19,651 nucleotides of DNA from NCBI GenBank assembly GCA_029856635.1, contig JAHKLH010000005.1:1-19651 (forward strand), given 5' to 3'. The position numbers were made by a program, and so were the translations under genes. The DNA comes from Candidatus Njordarchaeota archaeon (GTDB lineage Archaea; Asgardarchaeota; Njordarchaeia; Njordarchaeales; JAHKLH01). Shown here piece after piece: positions 8,273 through 14,750 of the stretch. Numbering within the stretch: position 1 is the first letter of the stretch; each line of letters starts with the position of its first letter. A model generated the notes under the pieces. It had not been told where the DNA came from and did not search any database. It saw only the letters and a program-made list of their open reading frames with translations.

Positions 8273-8554
8273 ATTAGGCTCTTATTGCTCTTTTTGGCAC
8301 TCTTATGGAGAGCATTTGATTCATTTCGTTTAATCATCAAATTAATCTAGAAGATTCATATTTATTTCATTACGTAGAGAGATTTTAAATCCTTAATAAC
8401 TCGTTTAATTATGGAACAGAATGAAATTCACGAAAAACTTTACACTTGCAAGTATGTCAGAATCAATGTAATATATTTGCTGCAAAACAAATATTTTTGG
8501 AATGGAGGTAGGATTTGAATGTTTTGTATCCTTCTCTGTGATGCATTATAAGAA

Positions 8555-8563
8555 TTTATATAC
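8555..8563 (+). promoter_or_regulatory. TATA box of the wtpABC operon
   Basis: TTTATATAC is a strong archaeal TATA box. Counting about 25 nt downstream puts transcription start near 8585, inside the palindrome at 8574-8600, and gives a leader of about 30 nt to the ATG at 8617. Confidence 0.65.
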
Positions 8564-8573
8564 TTTAGAATTT

Positions 8574-8600
8574 ATTATCAATTATCTGATAATTGATAAT
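8574..8600. promoter_or_regulatory. Perfect 27-bp palindrome, candidate wtp operator
   Basis: ATTATCAATTATC, one T, then its exact reverse complement GATAATTGATAAT. Each arm is itself two copies of a GATAATT-like element, so the site has four half-sites in two inverted pairs. It overlaps the predicted start of transcription, where a bound archaeal repressor would block RNA polymerase. The neighbouring ModE-like regulator is the obvious candidate to bind it. A transcription terminator is unlikely: the hairpin has only two G/C pairs per arm and no T-run after it. Confidence 0.7.
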
Positions 8601-8616
8601 TCAAAAGTGTGAGAAT

Positions 8617-9591
8617 ATGCAGAAGAGTCTTAGGTTTGTTATAGTTTTGATTGTGATTGTTGCAATTACTGCTGGAATTATTTATATAACTGCTCCTTTT
8701 TGGTTATTTCCAAAAAAGAGATTAGTAGTATATGCTGCTGGAAGCTTGACAATACCTCTTGAGCAACTTGAAAAAGATTTTGAAGCAATGCACCCAGATG
8801 TTGATGTTGTCTTGCACTTTGCTGGCAGTAGGCAACTTGCTAAAGAAATTATTGACCTAAATGCGACACCTGATATTTATGCTTCTGCGGATTATAGATT
8901 AATGAGTATGTTGCTCGAGAAAAATTTGATTGATTGGTATTTAGTTTTCGCTAGAAATGAGATGGTTATTGCTTATACGGATAATAGTAAATATGCTGAT
9001 GAAATTAATTCAACTAATTGGTACAAGATATTAAATCGCACTGATGTTACCTTTGGCCATTCGGATCCAAATCTAGATCCTTGTGGTTATAGATCAATTA
9101 TCGTACTAAAGCTGGCTGATTTATACTATAATACTTCTGGTGCAATTTACAAGTGGCTGGAGGTTGAAAAGAATAAAACTGGAACGCTAATAATACGACC
9201 AAAATCAGTAGACTTATTAAGCCTACTTGAGTCAGGAGAATTAGATTATGCGTTCGAGTATCGCTCAGTGGCTGTTCAACATCATTTGAGATTTATAGAA
9301 CTGCCGCCTCAAATAAACCTAGGTTATCTAGAATACGATGATTTCTACAAGAAAGCAAATGTAACTCTAAGTGGTGGACAAATAATGTGTGGGGAAGCTA
9401 TTGTATATGGTATAACGATTTTAAAGAATACTAAGAACAAGGATTTGGCTATTGAATTTCTGAAAATGCTTATAGAAGAACGAGACAAAATATTAGATGC
9501 AAACGGACAACCAAGCATATATCCTTTGCTTGCTTACAATTACAGTGCATTACCTGATGAAATAAAACCACACGCAAAACCGATGAGCTAG
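8617..9591 (+). CDS. wtpA: Tungstate/molybdate-binding protein of ABC transporter
   Basis: Extracellular binding protein that captures tungstate (and molybdate) for the WtpBC transporter. Residues 7-28 form a single hydrophobic segment that anchors the protein or acts as a signal; no lipobox Cys follows. The ligand site is visible: AAGSL (40-44) and FAGS (68-71) supply Ser/backbone contacts, and DPCGYR (154-159) contains the Asp that, with a Glu in FEYRS (probably Glu214), gives archaeal WtpA/ModA proteins their six-fold oxyanion coordination. The frame is open upstream to a TTG at 8593, but that codon lies inside the palindrome and close to the predicted transcription start. ATG 8617, giving 324 aa, is therefore chosen; GTGAG at 8608-8613 is only a weak ribosome-binding site. 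wtpB follows after 54 nt. Confidence 0.93.
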   Translation: MQKSLRFVIVLIVIVAITAGIIYITAPFWLFPKKRLVVYAAGSLTIPLEQLEKDFEAMHPDVDVVLHFAGSRQLAKEIIDLNATPDIYASADYRLMSMLLEKNLIDWYLVFARNEMVIAYTDNSKYADEINSTNWYKILNRTDVTFGHSDPNLDPCGYRSIIVLKLADLYYNTSGAIYKWLEVEKNKTGTLIIRPKSVDLLSLLESGELDYAFEYRSVAVQHHLRFIELPPQINLGYLEYDDFYKKANVTLSGGQIMCGEAIVYGITILKNTKNKDLAIEFLKMLIEERDKILDANGQPSIYPLLAYNYSALPDEIKPHAKPMS

Positions 9592-9645
9592 TAGCTAATA
9601 TTCTAGAATTATCAAGTTTGAAATTTAATTTTTAGGTGCTTTCTC

Positions 9646-10434
9646 GTGAGAATTCGTATGATTGACAAATCACTACTATTCTTTCTATTTTTCTCTATGA
9701 TAATCACTATAATTCTAATTTTTCCAACATTTTTCATGTTGGTTACAACTCCACCTCAGGATCTTGCATCTGCTACCTTAGATCGAGAGGTTATTGCGGC
9801 AATAAGTGTCAGTATTTTAACATCAACTGCCACAACGCTTCTCGCGATATTCCTTGGAGTTCCCTTTGCATATTTTCTATCTAGGTATGAATTTAAAGGA
9901 AAGAATATAATTGATTCTCTCTTGGATATTCCTATTTTGCTTCCTCACACTGTTGCTGGTGTTGTTATACTTTGCACTTTTGGTCCTCATCAAATACTTG
10001 GAAAAGGTTTAAGAGCACTTGGAATTTCACTGATTGATACTATTTATGGAATAATTATTGCGCAATTCTTTGTCTCGGCTCCATTACTTATTAAAACAGT
10101 GAAAGCCGTTTTTGATAGTCTAGGAACAGATTATCTTAAGGCAGCAAGAGTTTATGGTGCTAGTAAAATTAGGGTTTTCTTTGAAATTGAATTACCTATG
10201 GCATCTAGGGGAATTGCCACTGGAGCATTATTATGCTGGGCGAGAGCATTATCTGAGTTTGGAGCAGTTATAATCCTTGCTTACTATCCATATACCGCGC
10301 CAGTTTTAGTGTTCATAAAATTCACCACTGAGGGTCTTAGGGCATCAAAGCCAATTTCGTCCTTACTCGTTTTAATCACTCTTATAATTTTCATAATTCT
10401 CAAAAGGGTCGGCGGAGGGGTTCGATATGCTTAA
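9646..10434 (+). CDS. wtpB: Tungstate/molybdate ABC transporter permease
   Basis: Membrane subunit of the WtpABC importer, 262 aa. About six hydrophobic segments are visible (roughly residues 9-32, 50-79, 96-112, 132-150, 190-212 and 236-253). The cytoplasmic EAA loop that docks on the ATPase is at about 167-186 (AARVYGASKIRVFFEIELPM), followed by the ALSEFGA stretch typical of molybdate-class permeases. The start is GTG 9646 with TAGGTG at 9633-9638 and a 7-nt gap. Its last 8 nt overlap the ATPase gene, which indicates translational coupling. Confidence 0.93.
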   Translation: MRIRMIDKSLLFFLFFSMIITIILIFPTFFMLVTTPPQDLASATLDREVIAAISVSILTSTATTLLAIFLGVPFAYFLSRYEFKGKNIIDSLLDIPILLPHTVAGVVILCTFGPHQILGKGLRALGISLIDTIYGIIIAQFFVSAPLLIKTVKAVFDSLGTDYLKAARVYGASKIRVFFEIELPMASRGIATGALLCWARALSEFGAVIILAYYPYTAPVLVFIKFTTEGLRASKPISSLLVLITLIIFIILKRVGGGVRYA

Positions 10435-11482
10435 GGTTATTAACTTATATCGCAAGCAAGGAGACTTCGAATTAAAGAATATAACCTTTGAGGTCAGGAA
10501 GAAAGAGTATTTTGTCATTTTGGGTCCATCAGGTAGTGGAAAAACAACGATCCTTGATTGCATAGCGGGATTACGTAAAATTCATTCAGGGAGAATTCTA
10601 ATTGATGAACAAGATGTTACATATTTGCCTCCTGAAAAACGGAATGTAGCATATGTGTTTCAAGCAAATACTCTTTTTCCTCATATGACTGTGTTTGGAA
10701 ATATTGAGTATCCCTTGAAGGTACGAGGGATTCAAAAAGAGAAACGAAAACACATGGTAATAGAGATTGCCAAGAAGCTAGGCATTGAATATATCTTGAA
10801 TAAGATGCCTAGAGAAATAAGTGGTGGAGAAGCGAGAAGAGTTGAATTAGCGCGAGCACTTGTAATAAATCCCTCGGTCTTGCTCTTGGACGAACCTTTG
10901 GCGCATCTTGATGAACCTTTAAAGAGGGAACTTTCATTAGAATTGAGAAAACTTAGGAAAGAATGGAATATTCCTATTGTTCATGTTACTCATGATCAAA
11001 GAATTGCATTTATGCTCTCAGATAAAATTGCACTTTTGCAAGATGGAAGAATTGTTGAAATAGGTGATTCAATTAAATTATTTCTTAATCCGCGCAAAGT
11101 TTACACTGCAAAATTCCTTGGTTTTGAGAATATCCTTGAGGGAGAAGTTATCTCATGTTCCGATTTTGGTTCAGTAATTGATGTTCATGGGATTAAGTTC
11201 TTTGTGCCAGAAAAAGCGAAAGAATCCGTTAAAATTGGTTTTAGACCAGAGGATGTTATCATTTTCAAAGAGCTTCCAATAAAAACAAGCTTGAGGAATA
11301 TATTTGAGGGAAGAATTACGGAAATCATACCACAAGGACCAATAATGATGCTTGAAGTTGATGTTGGGATTCCTATAAAAGTGCTAATTACTCGAGGATC
11401 GTTGGAAACGCTAAAGCTAGGTGTGGGGGAAAAAGTATTTATCGGAATAAAAGCCGCTGCAATAAGGATTTTAGAGGACTGA
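10427..11482 (+). CDS. wtpC: Tungstate/molybdate ABC transporter ATP-binding protein
   Basis: Cytoplasmic ATPase that drives tungstate/molybdate import. Walker A GPSGSGKT (33-40), Q-loop Gln79, ABC signature ISGGE (131-135, with Glu where LSGGQ has Gln), Walker B VLLLDE (151-156), D-loop AHLD (159-162) and the switch His in VTHD (187-190). Residues from about 235 form a TOBE-type regulatory domain, including FRPEDVIIF. In this transporter class the domain can bind the oxyanion and shut down transport, so it may be a second level of metal sensing besides the ModE-like regulator. The start overlaps wtpB by 8 nt. No T-run follows the stop codon. Confidence 0.93.
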   Translation: MLKVINLYRKQGDFELKNITFEVRKKEYFVILGPSGSGKTTILDCIAGLRKIHSGRILIDEQDVTYLPPEKRNVAYVFQANTLFPHMTVFGNIEYPLKVRGIQKEKRKHMVIEIAKKLGIEYILNKMPREISGGEARRVELARALVINPSVLLLDEPLAHLDEPLKRELSLELRKLRKEWNIPIVHVTHDQRIAFMLSDKIALLQDGRIVEIGDSIKLFLNPRKVYTAKFLGFENILEGEVISCSDFGSVIDVHGIKFFVPEKAKESVKIGFRPEDVIIFKELPIKTSLRNIFEGRITEIIPQGPIMMLEVDVGIPIKVLITRGSLETLKLGVGEKVFIGIKAAAIRILED

Positions 11483-11631
11483 CATGAAAAATTTGGAATT
11501 CATATAGTGAATCATAATATTTCGGTAAATGACAATTCTATTTAGTATTGAATAATATTCATGAAGCAATACTTCAGCTGTGCTCTTATACTATTCCATA
11601 ATAAAGAAAATCATGTATTATTGGTTTACTG

Positions 11632-11640
11632 CTTAAAATA
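11632..11640 (+). promoter_or_regulatory. TATA box of the E1/Ubl/TtuA operon
   Basis: CTTAAAATA or a close register lies directly over the in-frame ATG at 11640. Transcription would start near 11660, so that ATG would not be in the mRNA; this supports the TTG at 11676 as the true start. Confidence 0.5.
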
Positions 11641-11675
11641 TGTTTTACTTCTTTTTAAAATCTGGTGGAATAAGA

Positions 11676-12413
11676 TTGAGTGTTGAATTAACCGAGAAGG
11701 AATTAGAGCGATATGGTAGACAAATAATGTTATTTGGCGAGGAAAGTCAGAAGAGGTTAAAGAAAGCACGAGTTATTATAGTTGGAGTTGGCGGACTTGG
11801 ATCTGTATCCTCCTTATATCTTGCAGCCGCAGGAGTTGGTAAGCTTATTCTAGTAGATAAAGAAAGAATTGAATTAAGTAATTTGAATAGGCAAATTCTC
11901 TACACTACGAAGGATGTTGGTAAGTATAAAGTTGAAGTTGCTGCTAGAAGATTAAAGGAATTGAATCCTGAAATAGAGGTAGAGGGCGTTGTTGATGAAA
12001 TTACAGAGGATAATGTCAAAGATTATGTAAGTAAAGTCGACCTTGTCGTTGATGGTCTCGATAATTGGAAAACAAGATTTATTTTAAACAAAGAATGCAT
12101 TCGTCAGAAGAAGCCGTTCATACATGCTGGAATTCGAGGTATGTACGGTCAGTTACTTGTGGTTATTCCTGGAAAAGGTCCTTGTCTAAATTGTATAATA
12201 CCTTCACTCCCTGAAGAAGAGAAAGCTTTTCCTGTACTTGGAACGACTCCTGGAATTCTTGGTTTATTGCAGGCAACGGAGGTGATTAAAATTCTAACTA
12301 ACTATGGAACACCAGCCATAGGAAAACTCATAATTTATGATGGCATGGATTTAAGTCTTCGTGAAATTAAAGTGAATAGGCGACCAAATTGTCCAGTATG
12401 CGGTGGTATTTAA
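11676..12413 (+). CDS. E1-like adenylyltransferase (MoeB/ThiF/TtuC/UbaA family)
   Basis: Activates the C-terminal Gly-Gly of a ubiquitin-like sulfur carrier by adenylation. In the 245-aa form: ERYGRQIML (11-19), nucleotide loop GVGGLG (37-42), acidic residue Asp61, NRQIL (71-75) with its catalytic Arg, DGLDNWKTR (126-134), and the zinc site CLNC (170-173) plus CPVC (239-242). The region that carries the conserved transfer cysteine in MoeB/ThiF (about 183-192) has no Cys. Start: ATG 11640 is in frame but coincides with the TATA box. TTG 11676 has GGTGG at 11664-11668 with a 7-nt spacer, and yields the usual family N-terminus. The stop codon overlaps the start of the carrier gene (TAATG). The partner genes point to tRNA thiolation; a role in molybdopterin synthesis is also possible. 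Confidence 0.9.
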   Translation: MSVELTEKELERYGRQIMLFGEESQKRLKKARVIIVGVGGLGSVSSLYLAAAGVGKLILVDKERIELSNLNRQILYTTKDVGKYKVEVAARRLKELNPEIEVEGVVDEITEDNVKDYVSKVDLVVDGLDNWKTRFILNKECIRQKKPFIHAGIRGMYGQLLVVIPGKGPCLNCIIPSLPEEEKAFPVLGTTPGILGLLQATEVIKILTNYGTPAIGKLIIYDGMDLSLREIKVNRRPNCPVCGGI

Positions 12414-12613
12414 TGATTCGAGTAAAGATTATATCTCGTGCAAAGGAAATTGAATTAAAAGAGAATAAAATTATTGCTGAGAAACTAATTAGAAAATTAG
12501 GATTTTCTCCAGATGAGGTTGTTGTAGTCCGAAATGGTGAGGTAATTACTGAAGACGATGAAATTTATGATGGAGATTTTGTTGAGATAATTCCAGTAGC
12601 ATCAGGCGGTTAG
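12413..12613 (+). CDS. Ubiquitin-like sulfur carrier (TtuB/SAMP/MoaD/ThiS-like), ends Gly-Gly
   Basis: A 66-residue beta-grasp protein ending in ASGG, the diglycine that the adjacent E1 adenylates and that then carries sulfur as a thiocarboxylate. The pattern (VKIISRAKEIEL, an amphipathic helix EKLIRKLGF, then VVVVRNGEVI and DFVEIIPVASGG) is that of MoaD/ThiS/Urm1-like carriers. ATG 12413 overlaps the E1 stop codon as TAATG, with GGTGG at 12402-12406. One nucleotide separates its stop from the TtuA gene. The linkage favours tRNA 2-thiouridine synthesis; SAMP-type protein tagging and molybdopterin synthase small-subunit roles remain possible. Confidence 0.9.
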   Translation: MIRVKIISRAKEIELKENKIIAEKLIRKLGFSPDEVVVVRNGEVITEDDEIYDGDFVEIIPVASGG

Positions 12614-12614
12614 A

Positions 12615-13544
12615 GTGCGTTGTAGTTTATGTAAAAAAGATAAAGCTGTGATAAAATATCGACATTCTAATATGTATTTGTGCGCTGACTGTTTTAAGAA
12701 AGTATTTGAGAAAAAAGCTTTAGTTGTTTTAAAGCGTGCTGGAGTATTAAGAGGTTCTGGCAAATTAATTGTTGTTGCAGTTTCTGGAGGAAAAGATAGT
12801 TTAAATACTCTTTATGTTCTTCATAAGTACTCTGAAATATATGATTACGATGTAATAGCTCTGCTAATAAACGAAGGAATAAGCGGATATCGTGAATACA
12901 CCATAAAGGGAATGATCTCTCTTTGTAATAAGTATAAGATAGAATACAAGATCGTTAGCATGGAGAATGAAATTGGATTTACTGTTGATTTCGCTACAGA
13001 ACTCTACAAGAAGAGAAAAATAAGATGGAAACCATGTACTGTTTGTGGTGTTTTTAGAAGATATTTACTTAACAAACACGCTAGAGAAATGGGTGCAGAT
13101 TTTCTTGCAACTGGCCATAATCTCGACGACGAAGCACAAACAATTCTCTTGAATATATTTCAAGATAGCCTATATAGAGTAATTCAAGCAGATTACATTT
13201 CCCGAGAAATTGTTCCGAAAATGGTTCCGAGAATAAAGCCCCTTTACTACATTTATGAGAAAGAGTCGGTAGTATATGCACTTTTAAACAAGATACCTGC
13301 ATGGCACATAGAGTGTCCTCATGCTCAATATGGTATGAGAGCAGATATAAGGCGTTTTCTAAATAAGCTAGAAGATTTAAAACCCGGAACAAAGATCAAT
13401 TTGCTTCTTTCTAGAGAAAAAATTATTCAAAAAACAAAATCATTGAAAATGCCCATGAAATACTGCGAAATATGCGGGGAACCCTCTACTCATGAAATTT
13501 GCAGAGCATGTCAGATAAGGAATGTGATTAACAAATTTTTATGA
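12615..13544 (+). CDS. tRNA 2-thiolation enzyme, TtuA/Ncs6 family
   Basis: Adenylates a tRNA uridine/ribothymidine and replaces O2 with sulfur. All hallmarks are visible: N-terminal zinc ribbon C3, C6, C23, C26; PP-loop SGGKDS (57-62); PCTVC (140-144) and C234 in ECPHAQYGMR, the three cysteines that hold an Fe-S cluster in TtuA; ATGHNLDDEAQT (165-176); and a C-terminal zinc ribbon C284, C287, C296, C299. The 309-residue length is typical. The start is GTG 12615, one nucleotide after the carrier stop codon. Target position (54 as in TtuA, or wobble 34 as in Ncs6) cannot be told from sequence by eye; the E1-carrier-thiolase operon resembles the bacterial TtuC-TtuB-TtuA system, which stabilises tRNA at high temperature. 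Confidence 0.92.
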   Translation: MRCSLCKKDKAVIKYRHSNMYLCADCFKKVFEKKALVVLKRAGVLRGSGKLIVVAVSGGKDSLNTLYVLHKYSEIYDYDVIALLINEGISGYREYTIKGMISLCNKYKIEYKIVSMENEIGFTVDFATELYKKRKIRWKPCTVCGVFRRYLLNKHAREMGADFLATGHNLDDEAQTILLNIFQDSLYRVIQADYISREIVPKMVPRIKPLYYIYEKESVVYALLNKIPAWHIECPHAQYGMRADIRRFLNKLEDLKPGTKINLLLSREKIIQKTKSLKMPMKYCEICGEPSTHEICRACQIRNVINKFL

Positions 13545-13845
13545 GTCCAATTTGACATAGTTAATGATTTAAGATGTAATTAATGAGGACACTATTTTTT
13601 ATACTTCATTTAAATTATAACCGGAAGATGTAAACTTAAATTGCATGGTGCGATTTTTGCAAGGGAAAACGTAGGATAATAATGGTATTTCCTAAAGTGC
13701 AACACAGGAGAATTTAATCACATTAAGTCCTTTTTTATATTTCATGTCACAAGCAATAAATTAAAAACTAGATGTATTCTTAAATCACTATACCAAAAAT
13801 TATCACTTTTATTTATTATTTACAACTTATAATATAGTGATAAAA
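13545..13845. other. Intergenic region between the thiolase and VapBC genes
   Basis: No open frame of useful length. A TATA-like run at 13609-13620 is followed by a less AT-rich block (about 13621-13730) and a T6 run at 13731-13736. This is the layout of a small transcript of about 100 nt, but no known RNA family was recognised. The right end holds the VapBC promoter and repeated TTATCACTATA-like sites, listed separately. Confidence 0.3.
13783..13843. promoter_or_regulatory. VapBC promoter with repeated TTATCACTATA sites
   Basis: Three related elements: ATCACTATA at 13784-13792, TTATCACT at 13800-13807, and the inverse TATAGTGATAA at 13833-13843. The first and third form a 9-bp inverted repeat, and the second and third an 8-bp one. 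They bracket TATA-like runs at 13808-13820 and 13826-13835, and the last ends three bases before the antitoxin ATG. This is the expected place for autoregulation by an antitoxin or toxin-antitoxin complex. Confidence 0.45.
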
Positions 13846-14067
13846 ATGGAATATGTGATAAAAATTTATGATAATGACGGAAGAACAAAACTTCCTAGAG
13901 CGGCTCTTCGAGCTCTTAAATTAGGAAAAGGATCCAAATTACGAGTAATTATTGAAAAAGATAAAATTGTGCTTGTTCCCATTCGAGTCAAATGGCCAAA
14001 ACTTGAAAATGTAGATGAAGATGAAGCCTTAGCATCAAAACATCTTGCATGGTATGGTGAAATCTAA
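13846..14067 (+). CDS. vapB: VapB-like antitoxin, AbrB/SpoVT fold
   Basis: Small DNA-binding antitoxin, 73 aa from ATG 13846. The N-terminal ~48 residues carry the swapped-hairpin AbrB pattern (KIYDNDGRTKLPRAALRALKL, then GSKLRVIIEKDKIVLVPI). The acidic C-terminal tail (ENVDEDEAL, ending WYGEI) is the likely toxin-neutralising segment. GTG 13837 in the same frame is an alternative start (76 aa), but it lies within the inverted repeat. The stop codon overlaps the toxin start as TAATG, the normal coupling in vapBC operons. Confidence 0.82.
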   Translation: MEYVIKIYDNDGRTKLPRAALRALKLGKGSKLRVIIEKDKIVLVPIRVKWPKLENVDEDEALASKHLAWYGEI

Positions 14068-14552
14068 TGATTCTCATTGATACGACTGGATTGTGGGGTC
14101 TTGTGTTTGAGAATTCTAAATTTCACAAATTTATTATTAAAACTCTTTCTAACAAGACCATATACGTGCTAGACGTTCAAATAGAGGAACTATTTAGAAT
14201 TGTTTACAGAGCATTTTCACACAAAGGAGAAAATCCAACTCAAGGGTTAAGAAAAGTTTTAGAAATTGTTGAATTTCTTGAAATGAGGGAATTCAAAAGA
14301 AAAGGAATAAATCTTAAGATTATGGAAACAACTATAAAAGATCATTTTTCTGCAATGAGGCTTGCTGAACAAGAAAATATTTTTTGGAGAAAAGGACCAA
14401 AGGATACAGTTTGGTTTGAATATGTTGATGCAGTAATTGCACTAAAATGGATGGAATCAAGGGCGCTCCTGTATACACGAGATGAAATATTGATAAAGTT
14501 TGGAACTGCGCATAATCTTCCTTATGAGATTATAAAAGAAGCCTTCACATGA
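14067..14552 (+). CDS. vapC: VapC-like PIN-domain ribonuclease toxin
   Basis: Predicted Mg2+-dependent endoribonuclease neutralised by the upstream antitoxin. The PIN acidic quartet can be placed: Asp5 in LIDTTG, Glu40 or Glu41 in QIEELFR, Asp121 in EYVDAVIA and Asp139 in YTRDEIL. At 161 aa it is longer than a typical VapC (~130), with extra sequence around residues 50-110 (a Gly/Asn turn SHKGENPTQG and long helices). This may reflect a distinct archaeal subfamily. RNA target unknown. Confidence 0.82.
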   Translation: MILIDTTGLWGLVFENSKFHKFIIKTLSNKTIYVLDVQIEELFRIVYRAFSHKGENPTQGLRKVLEIVEFLEMREFKRKGINLKIMETTIKDHFSAMRLAEQENIFWRKGPKDTVWFEYVDAVIALKWMESRALLYTRDEILIKFGTAHNLPYEIIKEAFT

Positions 14553-14651
14553 TATCAAATGCTCTTAAATTCTCCCCATCCCACCAGCTTGAGATTTTCA
14601 TTGCAGTAAGACTCTTTTATTCTTGCTGTAATTATTATCATAAAGTTATCA

Positions 14652-14678
14652 TATTCTTGAAATAAGAATACAAGAATA
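14652..14678. repeat. Inverted repeat TATTCTTG/CAAGAATA
   Basis: Arms at 14652-14659 and 14671-14678 with an 11-nt loop; a third copy of TATTCTTG is at 14618-14625. It lies between vapC and the phosphodiesterase gene, upstream of the latter's TATA box. It could be a regulatory site or a weak hairpin; no T-run is adjacent. Confidence 0.35.
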
Positions 14679-14723
14679 ATAACAAATTATTCCTAAGTTT
14701 CGTTTGTAGGAAGTAATGAATGA

Positions 14724-14736
14724 ATATTACTATATT
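14724..14736 (+). promoter_or_regulatory. TATA box candidate of the phosphodiesterase gene
   Basis: ATATTACTATATT lies 15-27 nt before the ATG at 14751. The spacing predicts a leaderless or nearly leaderless transcript. Only GAGAT is present as a possible ribosome-binding site. Confidence 0.4.
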
Positions 14737-14750
14737 ATGATTGAGATAAA

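Larger units (their letters stand above)
8273..8616 (+). other. Regulatory gap upstream of wtpA with possible mini-ORFs
   Basis: Holds the wtpA promoter and palindrome, listed separately. Upstream of these lies a 35-codon frame, ATG 8411 to TGA 8518, with TTTTAAAT at 8382-8389 placed so that a transcript would begin almost exactly on its ATG. GGAGGT at 8504-8509, a very strong ribosome-binding sequence, precedes a 10-codon frame (ATG 8519, TAA 8549-8551). Either could be a leader peptide or chance. No RNA fold was recognised. A T-rich run just after the regulator gene (about 8290-8297) may be its terminator. Confidence 0.3.

Noticed and set aside
8574..8600. Palindrome as a transcription terminator of the upstream regulator
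   Set aside because: It lies 300 nt past that gene, directly after a TATA box, is nearly all A/T and has no T-run; an operator is the better reading.
8593..8616. TTG start extending wtpA by eight residues
   Set aside because: The codon is inside the 27-bp palindrome and about at the predicted transcription start; it adds charged residues and a Cys before a normal signal/anchor sequence.
12389..12412. Longer start of the ubiquitin-like carrier
   Set aside because: It would overlap the E1 gene by 25 nt and add residues absent from this compact family; ATG 12413 has GGTGG at the right distance and a TAATG junction.
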